Assembly (NCBI GenBank): GCA_017623675.1
Contig: JAGAOO010000030.1
Coordinates: 20,154 to 84,153 of the forward strand
Length of the DNA: 64,000 nucleotides
Direction of reading: 5' to 3'
From: Lachnospiraceae bacterium
GTDB lineage: Bacteria > Bacillota > Clostridia > Lachnospirales > Lachnospiraceae
A program made the position numbers and the translations under genes. How positions within the stretch are numbered: position 1 is the stretch's first letter; the number at the start of each line of letters is the position of its first letter. The notes under the pieces were generated by a model. The model saw only the letters and a program-made list of their open reading frames with translations. It had not been told where the DNA came from and did no database searches. Positions 7,771 to 15,193 of the stretch are shown here, one piece after another.

Positions 7771-8805
7771 TTACAGCAATTGTTCAACAAGCTCAATTAA
7801 TCGTTTACTTCTTTCATCTTGATCTGCCTGTACATATTGTTCATCCACAGATGTTAGTTCTGTCAACTCTTCCATAAATCGCCGAAACATTACAGATACT
7901 TCAAAATTTTCTTCTATTCGTTTTCTTCCTTCTTCATTGCTCCACTCTTCGTGAAAGACTTCCAGAATTCCTTGCATTTTTCCATATATAAACCATCTCG
8001 TTTTCCAACCATATAAATCTGTATCTTTATATATAGATTGACATATCAATTCCTGTACGGACGACGGAAAAATATAGAACAACTTTTGATATATTAATTG
8101 GCATCCTTCCAGAGCATCTATCACATTTCTTCTGGCTTTATTCTTAATTTCAGATAAACTACTACTTTCGCTATTGATATGTGCTATGCATTTTCCTAAC
8201 GAATAGTCTGTTATCTTTCCTTTACAATATTTATAGTACTCATAGAACTCTTTTGCTGCATCTTCCTGCAATTCTTTCAAGCCAAGTTTACATTTTAATT
8301 CACTAATACTCTTTACATCATCATACTTACCATTATAAACATATATAATATGGCATTCCGTCTCCGTTAAGAGACGCATCAGTTCTTCAAACAACTTGGC
8401 ACGATCAAATGTCTTCTCCATGCAACGTTCCTTCAATTTCTCTTGCAGATGAAATGCTTTGTAAAACTTTAAAGCATTATTCTTCAAACGGCTTTCTGCA
8501 ACCAGAATTTCATAATCCAACGAATCTAGTTTCGACTCTGCATTACTCAAATATTCCGTTGCTTCAAGAAATTGTATTGCAATCTGTCTGCAATATAGCA
8601 AAAATTCCTTTGCCGGTTTTAATGGTTCAATATCTTCCGGCATATTCGGTATTAATTTGTGATAATCCACCTCTGTTCCTTCCGGTAATTCCTGCCGTAA
8701 CAATTCCATAACCACATCTTCTTTTGAAGACTTCCACGATAAAATATCACCAACGGCATCCTCTATCACATTTTCCATATCAATACTTCCAAATTCATGT
8801 TTCAT
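7771..8805 (-). CDS. hypothetical helical protein, partner of the PIN/NYN-like gene
   Basis: 344 residues, mostly predicted alpha-helical, rich in Glu/Lys/Leu, with no signal peptide, membrane segment or recognised catalytic motif. It begins MKHEFGSIDMENVIED. The start is the ATG with AAGGAGA about seven bases upstream; the frame is open further upstream but overlaps the preceding gene. It lies 34 bases downstream of the PIN/NYN-like gene and shares its promoter. A nuclease followed by a large helical protein suggests a partner, antitoxin or sensor role, but this is inference. It ends without a clear terminator before leader copy 2. Confidence 0.7.
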   Translation of the reverse strand: MKHEFGSIDMENVIEDAVGDILSWKSSKEDVVMELLRQELPEGTEVDYHKLIPNMPEDIEPLKPAKEFLLYCRQIAIQFLEATEYLSNAESKLDSLDYEILVAESRLKNNALKFYKAFHLQEKLKERCMEKTFDRAKLFEELMRLLTETECHIIYVYNGKYDDVKSISELKCKLGLKELQEDAAKEFYEYYKYCKGKITDYSLGKCIAHINSESSSLSEIKNKARRNVIDALEGCQLIYQKLFYIFPSSVQELICQSIYKDTDLYGWKTRWFIYGKMQGILEVFHEEWSNEEGRKRIEENFEVSVMFRRFMEELTELTSVDEQYVQADQDERSKRLIELVEQLL

Positions 8806-8839
8806 AAACAATTCTCCTTGTATTACCGGCACACTTCTC

Positions 8840-9502
8840 TTAAAAACTAATAACATCCCGTAACAAACCATAGATGGCATTCCCATCATTTCTGCCAAAT
8901 ACATGCAGTGCTCCGGTATAAATACTTTTCTTAGATTTCCCCTCCATGTAATCCAAGAAATCAATTACTTTGTCTACTTTCTTTTCATACTTCGTATCTG
9001 TAAACACAGATTCTACTTGTTTCTTTCTCTCGTTTCTGTTTTGAATACGATTAAATTCCTGTTCCAAATTCACTTTTTTCATCCTATACTGCAAAGCTTT
9101 TCTTCTTTCTGTTTCTGAAGGACCACCAATCTTGCTTAATGCTATCTGAATCTTAGGAGAAATGACGATCTGCACAGTCTCAAATGCATCGGACACATAA
9201 TCCTTGATTGATTCAAATCCCTTATCATTGGTTATAATCGCAATCTGTGTTTCGCCTTTCTCACACAAACTGCCAACCTTCGCTGCAATATAGAAATCCA
9301 GTGCATTTTTTCGTATCTTCTTCAATTTAACAATTTCAAATTCGCACCCCGATTGCTCAATACAATCCAAATTTTCTTGGGAGATGTTTTTGCATGAATC
9401 ACTAAAAAAAATAATAAGCTTATCGTTTTTAGTTAAATCCGAAACACCATTCAATCCGTCCGAGCCATATACATTCTCATAATCCACCAATATTGTCAGC
9501 AT
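8840..9502 (-). CDS. PIN/NYN-like ribonuclease-fold protein
   Basis: 220 residues. The N-terminal ~120 residues have the PIN/NYN pattern: LVDYENV at the first strand (Asp with following Asn), an acidic residue in ALDFYIAAKVG, and the third strand with IITNDKGFESI. These supply three or four acidic metal ligands expected of a PIN-type nuclease. The C-terminal ~90 residues are a basic helical region (RMKKVNLEQEFNR, RNERKKQ) followed by DKVIDFLDYMEG. The start ATG has GGGAGGAG upstream. It is the first gene of a two-gene unit with a clear promoter (9667-9695) and a 165-base leader. A role in RNA cleavage, toxicity or defence is inference. Confidence 0.75.
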   Translation of the reverse strand: MLTILVDYENVYGSDGLNGVSDLTKNDKLIIFFSDSCKNISQENLDCIEQSGCEFEIVKLKKIRKNALDFYIAAKVGSLCEKGETQIAIITNDKGFESIKDYVSDAFETVQIVISPKIQIALSKIGGPSETERRKALQYRMKKVNLEQEFNRIQNRNERKKQVESVFTDTKYEKKVDKVIDFLDYMEGKSKKSIYTGALHVFGRNDGNAIYGLLRDVISF

Positions 9503-9524
9503 ATAATCTCCTCCCTATGTCGCA

Positions 9525-9640
9525 TGTACATTATTGTCATCTTTATATTCGCAGGATTCTACACAAATGGCTTGTACACCTTCACATTATTCAGTCCAAA
9601 CACCTTGCTCTCAGAACTAGTCCCCGGCTCCATTGTTTAT
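9525..9640 (-). other. transcribed leader of the PIN/NYN unit with a 24-codon ORF
   Basis: Between the promoter and the start codon at 9502 the minus strand has a short frame beginning ATGGAGCCGGGGACTAG. It encodes MEPGTSSESKVFGLNNVKVY and a few more residues before TAG. There is no strong ribosome binding site. It may be a leader peptide, a remnant of a lost gene's 3' end, or part of a structured RNA. Confidence 0.35.
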
Positions 9641-9666
9641 AATCTGTCAGTTTTCTTTATGTTTTC

Positions 9667-9695
9667 ATAATAGAACATATGTTTGTTTTTGTCAA
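9667..9695 (-). promoter_or_regulatory. promoter of the PIN/NYN-helical gene pair
   Basis: TTGACA (9690-9695), 17 bases, TATTAT (9667-9672) on the minus strand. The spacer contains a palindromic ACATATGT core, a possible operator half-overlapping the -10 box. Confidence 0.75.
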
Positions 9696-9735
9696 TAGAT
9701 CAAGCAACTTTCGTTTTGCCTGTTATTTTTTAAAG

Positions 9736-9768
9736 TAAATGCAAATTATCGAAGCATATTTGCATTTA
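9736..9768. repeat. 11-bp perfect inverted repeat
   Basis: TAAATGCAAAT and ATTTGCATTTA separated by 11 bases, about 40 bp upstream of the PIN/NYN promoter. It could be an operator or activator site. It has no T run on either side, so a terminator is unlikely. Confidence 0.55.
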
Positions 9769-9790
9769 GTCTGAGAAACCAACAGAAATT

Positions 9791-9831
9791 AAAAAAATCA
9801 GCATCAACTCCCGATTGGAAGTTGGTGCTGA
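9791..9831 (-). terminator. intrinsic terminator after the Rpn gene
   Basis: Minus-strand hairpin TCAGCACCAACT...AGTTGATGCTGA with one mismatch, followed by a seven-T run, 75 bases past the stop codon at 9907. Confidence 0.85.
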
Positions 9832-9906
9832 CCGTCCTCATAAACTTAATTGTTTATACAGCTTGGAATCTTTAATTGATCTGACAAAACTTCAATTATA
9901 ACGTCT

Positions 9907-10752
9907 TCAACTTGACACATGAGATGCAAGAATGTTCTGCACTTCCTCCACAGAAATGCCAACCTCGTTTGCTATCTGTTCTGCTGAAAAACCTGCTTTA
10001 TTAAAGGCAATAACCATACCTTTAATCTCTCCTCTAGCTTCTCCTCTAGCCTCTGCTCTGTCTAATACTTCGCACATGTTCGTGGCACCTCCTTTTCCTA
10101 AATAATTCTGGGACTCTTCAAATCTGGAATCATCCGTCAAAACAGAAAGAAGTTTTAAGACTTCATCTACATGTATAAATGTTTCTTTTGACGGCTGATA
10201 ATCATTGTTTGTTCTCATCTGAACAAAATAATCTGCAACAATTCTAAAATCACTTTTAAACTTTGCAACCTGTTCCGGCTCTAAAAATGCAATCTCAAAA
10301 AGATTAATTTTATAATTATTGACAAACGGTTTCCATTCATCGCTAATTTCAAGCGCATCAAACAATGATGTTGCCTTGTTCCATCTTTTTGTTCCAAAAT
10401 AAAGAACCAGAGTTACAACCGGATATCGTTCCCTTTGTCCATTCAGTAATTGACTTCTGTAAGATGCTCCGTCATATCCTAAAACACGAAACACTTCATC
10501 AGCATCTACATTCGTCTGATGTTCCAGTCCCAACATAGCAATGCGTATGTTATGCCTCTTAAATACCTTTGAAACATCACGTTCCTCCTCATGGATTTGT
10601 GAAGCAGCTTTATACTGGCTCTTATCCTTCACATTCTCAAGAGAATCCGCTCCAATTACCTGCTTGCCATCAAATAATAATACATTTACAATATCAGCAA
10701 ATACATCATTGTAGTCGGCAAGCATCTTTTCAGTAATATCCTTCTGCCCCAT
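9907..10752 (-). CDS. Rpn-family PD-(D/E)XK nuclease (recombination-promoting nuclease/putative transposase)
   Basis: 281 residues from the ATG that follows AAAGGAGG. It matches Lachnospiraceae Rpn/DUF4351-type proteins: an N-terminal helix, DVFADIVNVLLFDGK, a central PVVTLVLYFGTKRWN strand segment, and a C-terminal RAEARGEARGEIKG repeat followed by an FSAEQIANEVGISVEEVQ helix-turn-helix-like tail. Rpn proteins of E. coli cleave DNA and promote RecA-independent recombination. Here such activity is by family analogy. The gene is monocistronic, with cassette copy 3 as promoter-leader and a terminator at 9791-9831. Upstream in-frame codons within the leader hairpin are unlikely to be translated. 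Confidence 0.8.
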   Translation of the reverse strand: MGQKDITEKMLADYNDVFADIVNVLLFDGKQVIGADSLENVKDKSQYKAASQIHEEERDVSKVFKRHNIRIAMLGLEHQTNVDADEVFRVLGYDGASYRSQLLNGQRERYPVVTLVLYFGTKRWNKATSLFDALEISDEWKPFVNNYKINLFEIAFLEPEQVAKFKSDFRIVADYFVQMRTNNDYQPSKETFIHVDEVLKLLSVLTDDSRFEESQNYLGKGGATNMCEVLDRAEARGEARGEIKGMVIAFNKAGFSAEQIANEVGISVEEVQNILASHVSS

Positions 10753-10989
10753 TCTTTTACCTCCTTTACTCTCATTATATTTATATAAAGAGAGCAAAGT
10801 CCTTATCCCTGCTCTCTAAATACCTTCATTTAGAAAGCAGATACCTACCTTCTTATCCTATTGTTCCTTCGTTCACTCAAACCTCTCACGGAGGATTTTC
10901 TTTACAGCCAGTGCTTCGTAGCACCAAATTATGAAAAATGAAATATATATTTATATACTTAGTATATACCACTTTCTATATTGGTGCAA
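10753..10989 (-). promoter_or_regulatory. repeated promoter-leader cassette, copy 3
   Basis: Promoter TTGCAC (10984-10989), 17 bases, TATACT (10961-10966). The leader hairpins are GTGCT/AGCAC (10911-10924), CCTC/GAGG (10882-10894) and arm A (10828-10840) with arm B (10809-10821). Arm C TTTGCTCTC (10790-10798) pairs with arm D GAGAGTAAA (10765-10773) with one G-U pair, and GGAGG and the ATG at 10752 follow. It is nearly identical to copy 1 from 10770 to 10930. The CCTCC in the second hairpin could also pair with the Shine-Dalgarno. Confidence 0.8.
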
Positions 10990-11468
10990 TAAATTTATCC
11001 CATTAGATAAGGCAATATTTGACAAAACCCCAAAAACACAATACCATGAGATTACCATATATTTACAAGAGAAAAACAAAGAGAAAAAGAATGAAGAATT
11101 TATGAGTGAGACACAGACATGGATTAAGGCATATGGACAGACGGCATCATTCTGTTTTCATACACCATGTACTGTAAGAGAAAACGGATGAGGGCTTCGT
11201 GTCTGTTCTGCCGACAGAACCGAAACCCGCTATGCATGGCACAGAATGGTACCTAATCTGTCCCAGTGCGGTGTAAATAGAAAGCTGTCAGTATACGGAC
11301 AGTCAAGAAAAATAAGCATTTCGTTTTACCTGTTTTTTTACAAATTAAACGAACCACCCTTGTCCTATCTGCTAACCGTTCTATTTTCCTTATCATGCAA
11401 AAATAATGTCATGTGAACTCTCAGCTTCATAATGAAGTAATTGTATTTCATGTTTTACTGAATAATAT
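10990..11468. other. gene-poor stretch with possible remnants
   Basis: No gene can be supported with confidence. On the plus strand a short frame with MSETQTWIKAYGQTASF ends at 11191 and lacks a ribosome binding site. It is probably a decayed fragment. A segment at 11312-11345 resembles 9712-9745 (AAGCA...TTCGTTTT(A/G)CCTGTT). Confidence 0.4.
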
Positions 11469-11678
11469 TTATTTAAACATATGTAATATTTCTTCCTTTG
11501 TAAGAGGCTTATCCTCTTGCATATACTTTTCTTTTGTATAATCACCAGTTCCACCATTATCAAATTGTTCCAAAAATCTAAGGGTATCTATTACACCTAA
11601 ACTATCTTTTAATGCATTGATACCATTAACTAAGATTTGGTTGTCTGGGACTACATTCATTTTAATTTCCATTTCCAT
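11469..11678 (-). CDS. small hypothetical protein, antitoxin-like
   Basis: 69 residues: a short N-terminal strand, then VIDTLRFLEQFDNGGTGDYT and KEKYMQEDKPLTKEEILHMF. This resembles small proteins often found next to toxin genes, but no toxin gene follows within 300 bp, so it may be an orphan. The start is supported by GGAGG seven bases upstream. Function not known. Confidence 0.6.
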   Translation of the reverse strand: MEMEIKMNVVPDNQILVNGINALKDSLGVIDTLRFLEQFDNGGTGDYTKEKYMQEDKPLTKEEILHMFK

Positions 11679-11766
11679 ACAACACCTCCATTAACCATTC
11701 AGAATGTTGCTTTTCTACAGATTCATCTGATTGAGTTTTCCTATGCTACTTTCAAATAAATATATC

Positions 11767-11925
11767 CTTCTGGTCAGTATTTTAAAATCATTAGTGAATT
11801 TACTCGTTCCTATTCATATTTTGTAGATGCATTTTATAGCACTGACTTCTCTGATCAAAAGGAGATAAAACGGTTAATCAACTTTCTTGACAACCAAAAA
11901 GCTCTCGATATACCTATCCAAAATA
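11767..11925 (+). pseudogene. remnant of an unknown plus-strand gene
   Basis: After a TAA, the plus-strand frame reads GQYFKIISEFTRSYSYFVDA and YSTDFSDQKEIKRLINFLDN. This has plausible amphipathic coding character but no start codon, and it runs into the 3' end of the convergent HAD gene. Probably a truncated gene; identity not recognised. Confidence 0.3.
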
Positions 11926-12564
11926 CTCCAACAACCCCATCAGGCTATCCACCTTCCAGGTCAGCATCTTCTCCACTTCATCATCCGGCTGGGTCTGATC
12001 CGGTATCATAATGACCTTACAGCCTGCCCGATATGCCGACAGTACTCCATTGGGAGAATCCTCCACAGCATATGCATCCGGAGGTTCTACCCCTAATTCC
12101 CTGCAGGCATACAGATAAATGTCCGGTGCCGGTTTTCCTTGTTCTACCATGGTTGCACAAATCAAATGTTCAAAGTATTCCAGTAGACCGGTTTCCTGTA
12201 AATAAGCCTTTGTTCGTTCCAAATCAGTCGCCGTTGCAATTGCAAGACAATGCCCCCGTTGTTTCAATTCTTTTAAAACTTCCTTTGCACCGGCTTTCAC
12301 CGGAATTCCCTCTGCCTGTAGCCGCAGGTTCATTAGTTCTATCCGCCGATTTCGAATTCTTGTATAAGCCTCTGCATCTCCAAAATAACGTTCTATCTGT
12401 TGTGCCGCAAATGGGCGCCCCATACTCCGCATAGAAAGTGCCTGTTCATCCGTCATCGGATAGCCGCAGTCTTCTGCTGCCATTTTCCAATATTTGCGGT
12501 AATATTTCTCTGTATCTAAAATGGTTCCGTCCATATCAAAAATAATGGTCTGTTTCTTTTCCAT
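11914..12564 (-). CDS. HAD-superfamily phosphatase (beta-phosphoglucomutase-like)
   Basis: 216 residues. Motif I is IIFDMDGTILDTE, with nucleophile Asp and acid/base Asp near residues 9-11. A cap domain covers residues ~17-85, then the motif II Thr in AIATAT, Lys in GKPAPD and the acidic VEDSPNG of motif IV. This is the subfamily I HAD arrangement of phosphoglycolate and sugar-phosphate phosphatases; the substrate cannot be read from sequence. Start chosen at the ATG preceded by AAGGAGGAG. It lies four bases after the fliB stop codon, so the two are probably cotranscribed. Confidence 0.85.
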   Translation of the reverse strand: MEKKQTIIFDMDGTILDTEKYYRKYWKMAAEDCGYPMTDEQALSMRSMGRPFAAQQIERYFGDAEAYTRIRNRRIELMNLRLQAEGIPVKAGAKEVLKELKQRGHCLAIATATDLERTKAYLQETGLLEYFEHLICATMVEQGKPAPDIYLYACRELGVEPPDAYAVEDSPNGVLSAYRAGCKVIMIPDQTQPDDEVEKMLTWKVDSLMGLLEYFG

Positions 12565-12568
12565 ATGA

Positions 12569-13840
12569 TTACTCCTCCTTTCTGCCCTCACACATTCGAA
12601 GTACATTGGTCAGACTTTCCACCGACATACATTCCTCCTGCCAGCATAACTTTCCAAAGCATTCCATATTCTCTGTGCAATACTCGATTTCCTTTGAATA
12701 CTGTTTTGCATTCTGAATCCGGCTCCATAAGGTAAAGATAGCTTCTCTTTGATATGTATCCAAATCCATCATCAAAAGAACCAAGTAGCTTACCACCACG
12801 AACTTTACCTTACCCAGAATATCTCCATCAAACAATGCTTCCATAAAATAACGATATAATAAATATACTGTAAAATGCTCGTATTCATATCCTGCATTTG
12901 GATATTCCTGCTGAAAACGACTCTGGCTCTGTAACAGTTCTTCTATATTCTGTTCCAGCCCTTTCATTCGCTCCTGCCAACTACCATCCAAGGATTCCAT
13001 ATTCTCATATAGCTTTAATAATCTACTTATATTTTTAAGGGAACTAATATTGACATCTTTATTCCAATTCCTATCCTCCCAGGTATCTGCATCATCTTCA
13101 CTGATTACCTGTTCCCGCACCTGTTGACAGAATATCTGCTGCGTCTTGTTCCATGCAGAAGCCATTGCTTTCTGATTCTGATAGACACGCACCAGAAAAC
13201 GAACCGATTCAAAATCTTCTACATCCCATGCCTCCTGCAATTCTTCTCCATATTGAAGGAGAAGTATCAAGCGTTCTGCCAGCTTTATCTCCCTATTCTG
13301 AACAATTGTATACGCCGTTCCCCTGGCAGACAGCAACAAATCAATATACGCCTGTTCTTCCTCTTCTTCTGAAGGAATGGATTGTGAATCTGTCTTATCA
13401 CCTTCTGTTTCCCTGTCTTCTTCGGAAACCTCTAAACATATGAATTCCAGTTTTTCCGGCGACTGGAACAACAGACGTCCTGCCTCCTCGCAGCAAAGCC
13501 CTAAACCAACCTCTGTATACTCTCCAAACCATTGATAATGTCTTGGATGTTCTCTGCAAATATCACACAGAAATTCTTCCCCACACTCCTGTATCAAATC
13601 ACACAGATTCTCCTGATTCAAAAAAGGACACCGTTTTCCCTCTTGAAGATTAAAATAAATCTCTTCTTCCGTTTCCGTTATACTGTCTCTTAAACGTTTT
13701 CCAATTGCTCCGTCTACGGAATGATAACATTCTGCAGTTTCTTCATCGATTTCAATTTCCCAGCCGGCACAACAGGTATCCTGACAGGCAGAACCGATAC
13801 ACTTAAATTCATCATAGTACATGGGCTTTCTTATTTTCAT
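12569..13840 (-). CDS. fliB: flagellin lysine-N-methylase (FliB family)
   Basis: 423 residues. The N terminus has the FliB cysteine cluster: CIGSACQDTCCAGWEIEID, then KRCPFL, LCDLIQECGEEFLCDICREHPR and GLCCEEAG, a YkgJ-like metal/Fe-S-binding pattern. FliB methylates lysines on surface-exposed flagellin, using S-adenosylmethionine. The rest is a helical region with an acidic insertion (EEDRETEGDKTDSQ). The start has AAGGAG 11 bases upstream. No flagellar gene lies in this window; members of the family are often encoded away from flagellar loci, so the target is inferred only. Confidence 0.8.
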   Translation of the reverse strand: MKIRKPMYYDEFKCIGSACQDTCCAGWEIEIDEETAECYHSVDGAIGKRLRDSITETEEEIYFNLQEGKRCPFLNQENLCDLIQECGEEFLCDICREHPRHYQWFGEYTEVGLGLCCEEAGRLLFQSPEKLEFICLEVSEEDRETEGDKTDSQSIPSEEEEEQAYIDLLLSARGTAYTIVQNREIKLAERLILLLQYGEELQEAWDVEDFESVRFLVRVYQNQKAMASAWNKTQQIFCQQVREQVISEDDADTWEDRNWNKDVNISSLKNISRLLKLYENMESLDGSWQERMKGLEQNIEELLQSQSRFQQEYPNAGYEYEHFTVYLLYRYFMEALFDGDILGKVKFVVVSYLVLLMMDLDTYQREAIFTLWSRIQNAKQYSKEIEYCTENMECFGKLCWQEECMSVESLTNVLRMCEGRKEE

Positions 13841-13868
13841 GAATGACTACACTCCTTCAAATAAGTTT

Positions 13869-15065
13869 TTATGACTCTTTTTCATTGGAATGTGGGATTG
13901 CTGCATAGCTCCTATCCACCGTTATAACACACTGATAGCCCGGGTATTCCTCTGACACCAAGTTCTGAATCCGTTCCTTTACTTCCATATCTGTCAAATG
14001 AAATTCATATGGCACCACACAATCAAAAATCATATTGGTATGACTGATGCCGGGCACCATTCGCAAATCGTGAATCGTCAACTCTTCATCAATGGTCTTT
14101 ACCTGTCTGCTTAACCATTTCCGCAAATCTCCTACTGCTTCATCACTGGTAACAATAGGGTCATAGTGAATAATCATATTCAAATTATCATTTTCCAGAA
14201 AATCCTTCTCAATATTGTCAATAATATCATGGCATTTTAATACGTCCTCTTCTGCCGCCATTTCCACATGTACACTGGCAAACAAACGTCCCGGACCATA
14301 ATCATGAACCATCAAATCATGGGTGCCAAGCACCCCATCATAAGACATAATCTTTTTCTGAATCATATCCACAAGAGCCGGGTCCGGTGCCTTTCCAAGC
14401 AATGGGTCTAAGGTATCCTTTACCAAACCAAAGCCACTGTATAGGATGAACAATGCAACCAGAATTCCCATCCAGCCATCCAGATTAAGACTGGTATAAC
14501 GAGACACAATTGCAGCAATCAAAACAGCTCCGGTGCTAATCACATCATTCCGACTGTCTGCTGCTGTTGCTATCAGAGTTTCAGAAGAAATGGTTTTTCC
14601 AACCTTACGATTAAACACAGCCATCCATAATTTTACCAGTATAGACCCAACCAGAATTCCCACCATAAGCCAGCTGAATTGTACCGGTTCCGGATTCCGT
14701 ACCTTCTGAACACTGGTGCTTAACAATTCCACACCAATGACCATAATCAGCACAGCAACCAAAAGCCCTGCCAGATATTCATATCGGGCATGACCATAGG
14801 GATGATCCTTGTCTGCCGGTTTACTTCCCATCTTAAAACCTAACAGACTGATAATATTTGAAGATGCATCTGAAAGGTTATTAATTGCATCTGCCGAAAT
14901 GGATACACTACCGGAAATCATACCAATAAAAAACTTACTAAGAAACAGCAGTATATTACAGAAAATTCCTACCCAGCCTGCCATTTTTCCATAGCCACTG
15001 CGCACCTTCAAGTCTTGTACATTTTTATAATCCTTTACGAACCAACGTATTAATAATTTTGTCAT
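13869..15065 (-). CDS. cation diffusion facilitator (CDF) metal exporter
   Basis: 398 residues. A six-helix CDF membrane domain covers ~30-225, with the metal-site signature SADAINNLSDASSNI in helix II (Asp/Asn ligands) and SRNDVIST in helix V. HPYGHARYEYLA lies in the loop between helices II and III. The C-terminal cytoplasmic ferredoxin-like domain (~230-390) has HDLMVHDYGPGRLFASVHVE and extends further than in minimal CDF proteins. These are proton-coupled exporters of Zn, Fe, Mn or Co; the metal is not determinable here. It is upstream of fliB by 28 bases and probably cotranscribed. Confidence 0.9.
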   Translation of the reverse strand: MTKLLIRWFVKDYKNVQDLKVRSGYGKMAGWVGIFCNILLFLSKFFIGMISGSVSISADAINNLSDASSNIISLLGFKMGSKPADKDHPYGHARYEYLAGLLVAVLIMVIGVELLSTSVQKVRNPEPVQFSWLMVGILVGSILVKLWMAVFNRKVGKTISSETLIATAADSRNDVISTGAVLIAAIVSRYTSLNLDGWMGILVALFILYSGFGLVKDTLDPLLGKAPDPALVDMIQKKIMSYDGVLGTHDLMVHDYGPGRLFASVHVEMAAEEDVLKCHDIIDNIEKDFLENDNLNMIIHYDPIVTSDEAVGDLRKWLSRQVKTIDEELTIHDLRMVPGISHTNMIFDCVVPYEFHLTDMEVKERIQNLVSEEYPGYQCVITVDRSYAAIPHSNEKES

Positions 15066-15193
15066 TCCCCGAATACCCCTTACGAAAAAATTGTAGTCTT
15101 ATCATAATATACCAATTCCTATCGGGGTGCAACATTTTCCATTTCTAATTTTTGTTCGTCTATCCAAACTTCATTTCGACAAACTTCCACATA

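Noticed and set aside
8806-8964. Upstream extension of the helical-protein gene
   Set aside because: It overlaps the end of the PIN/NYN gene, while an ATG with a good Shine-Dalgarno lies at 8805.
10931-11191. Plus-strand 86-codon frame
   Set aside because: It starts inside the leader and promoter of cassette copy 3, has no ribosome binding site and no recognisable domain.
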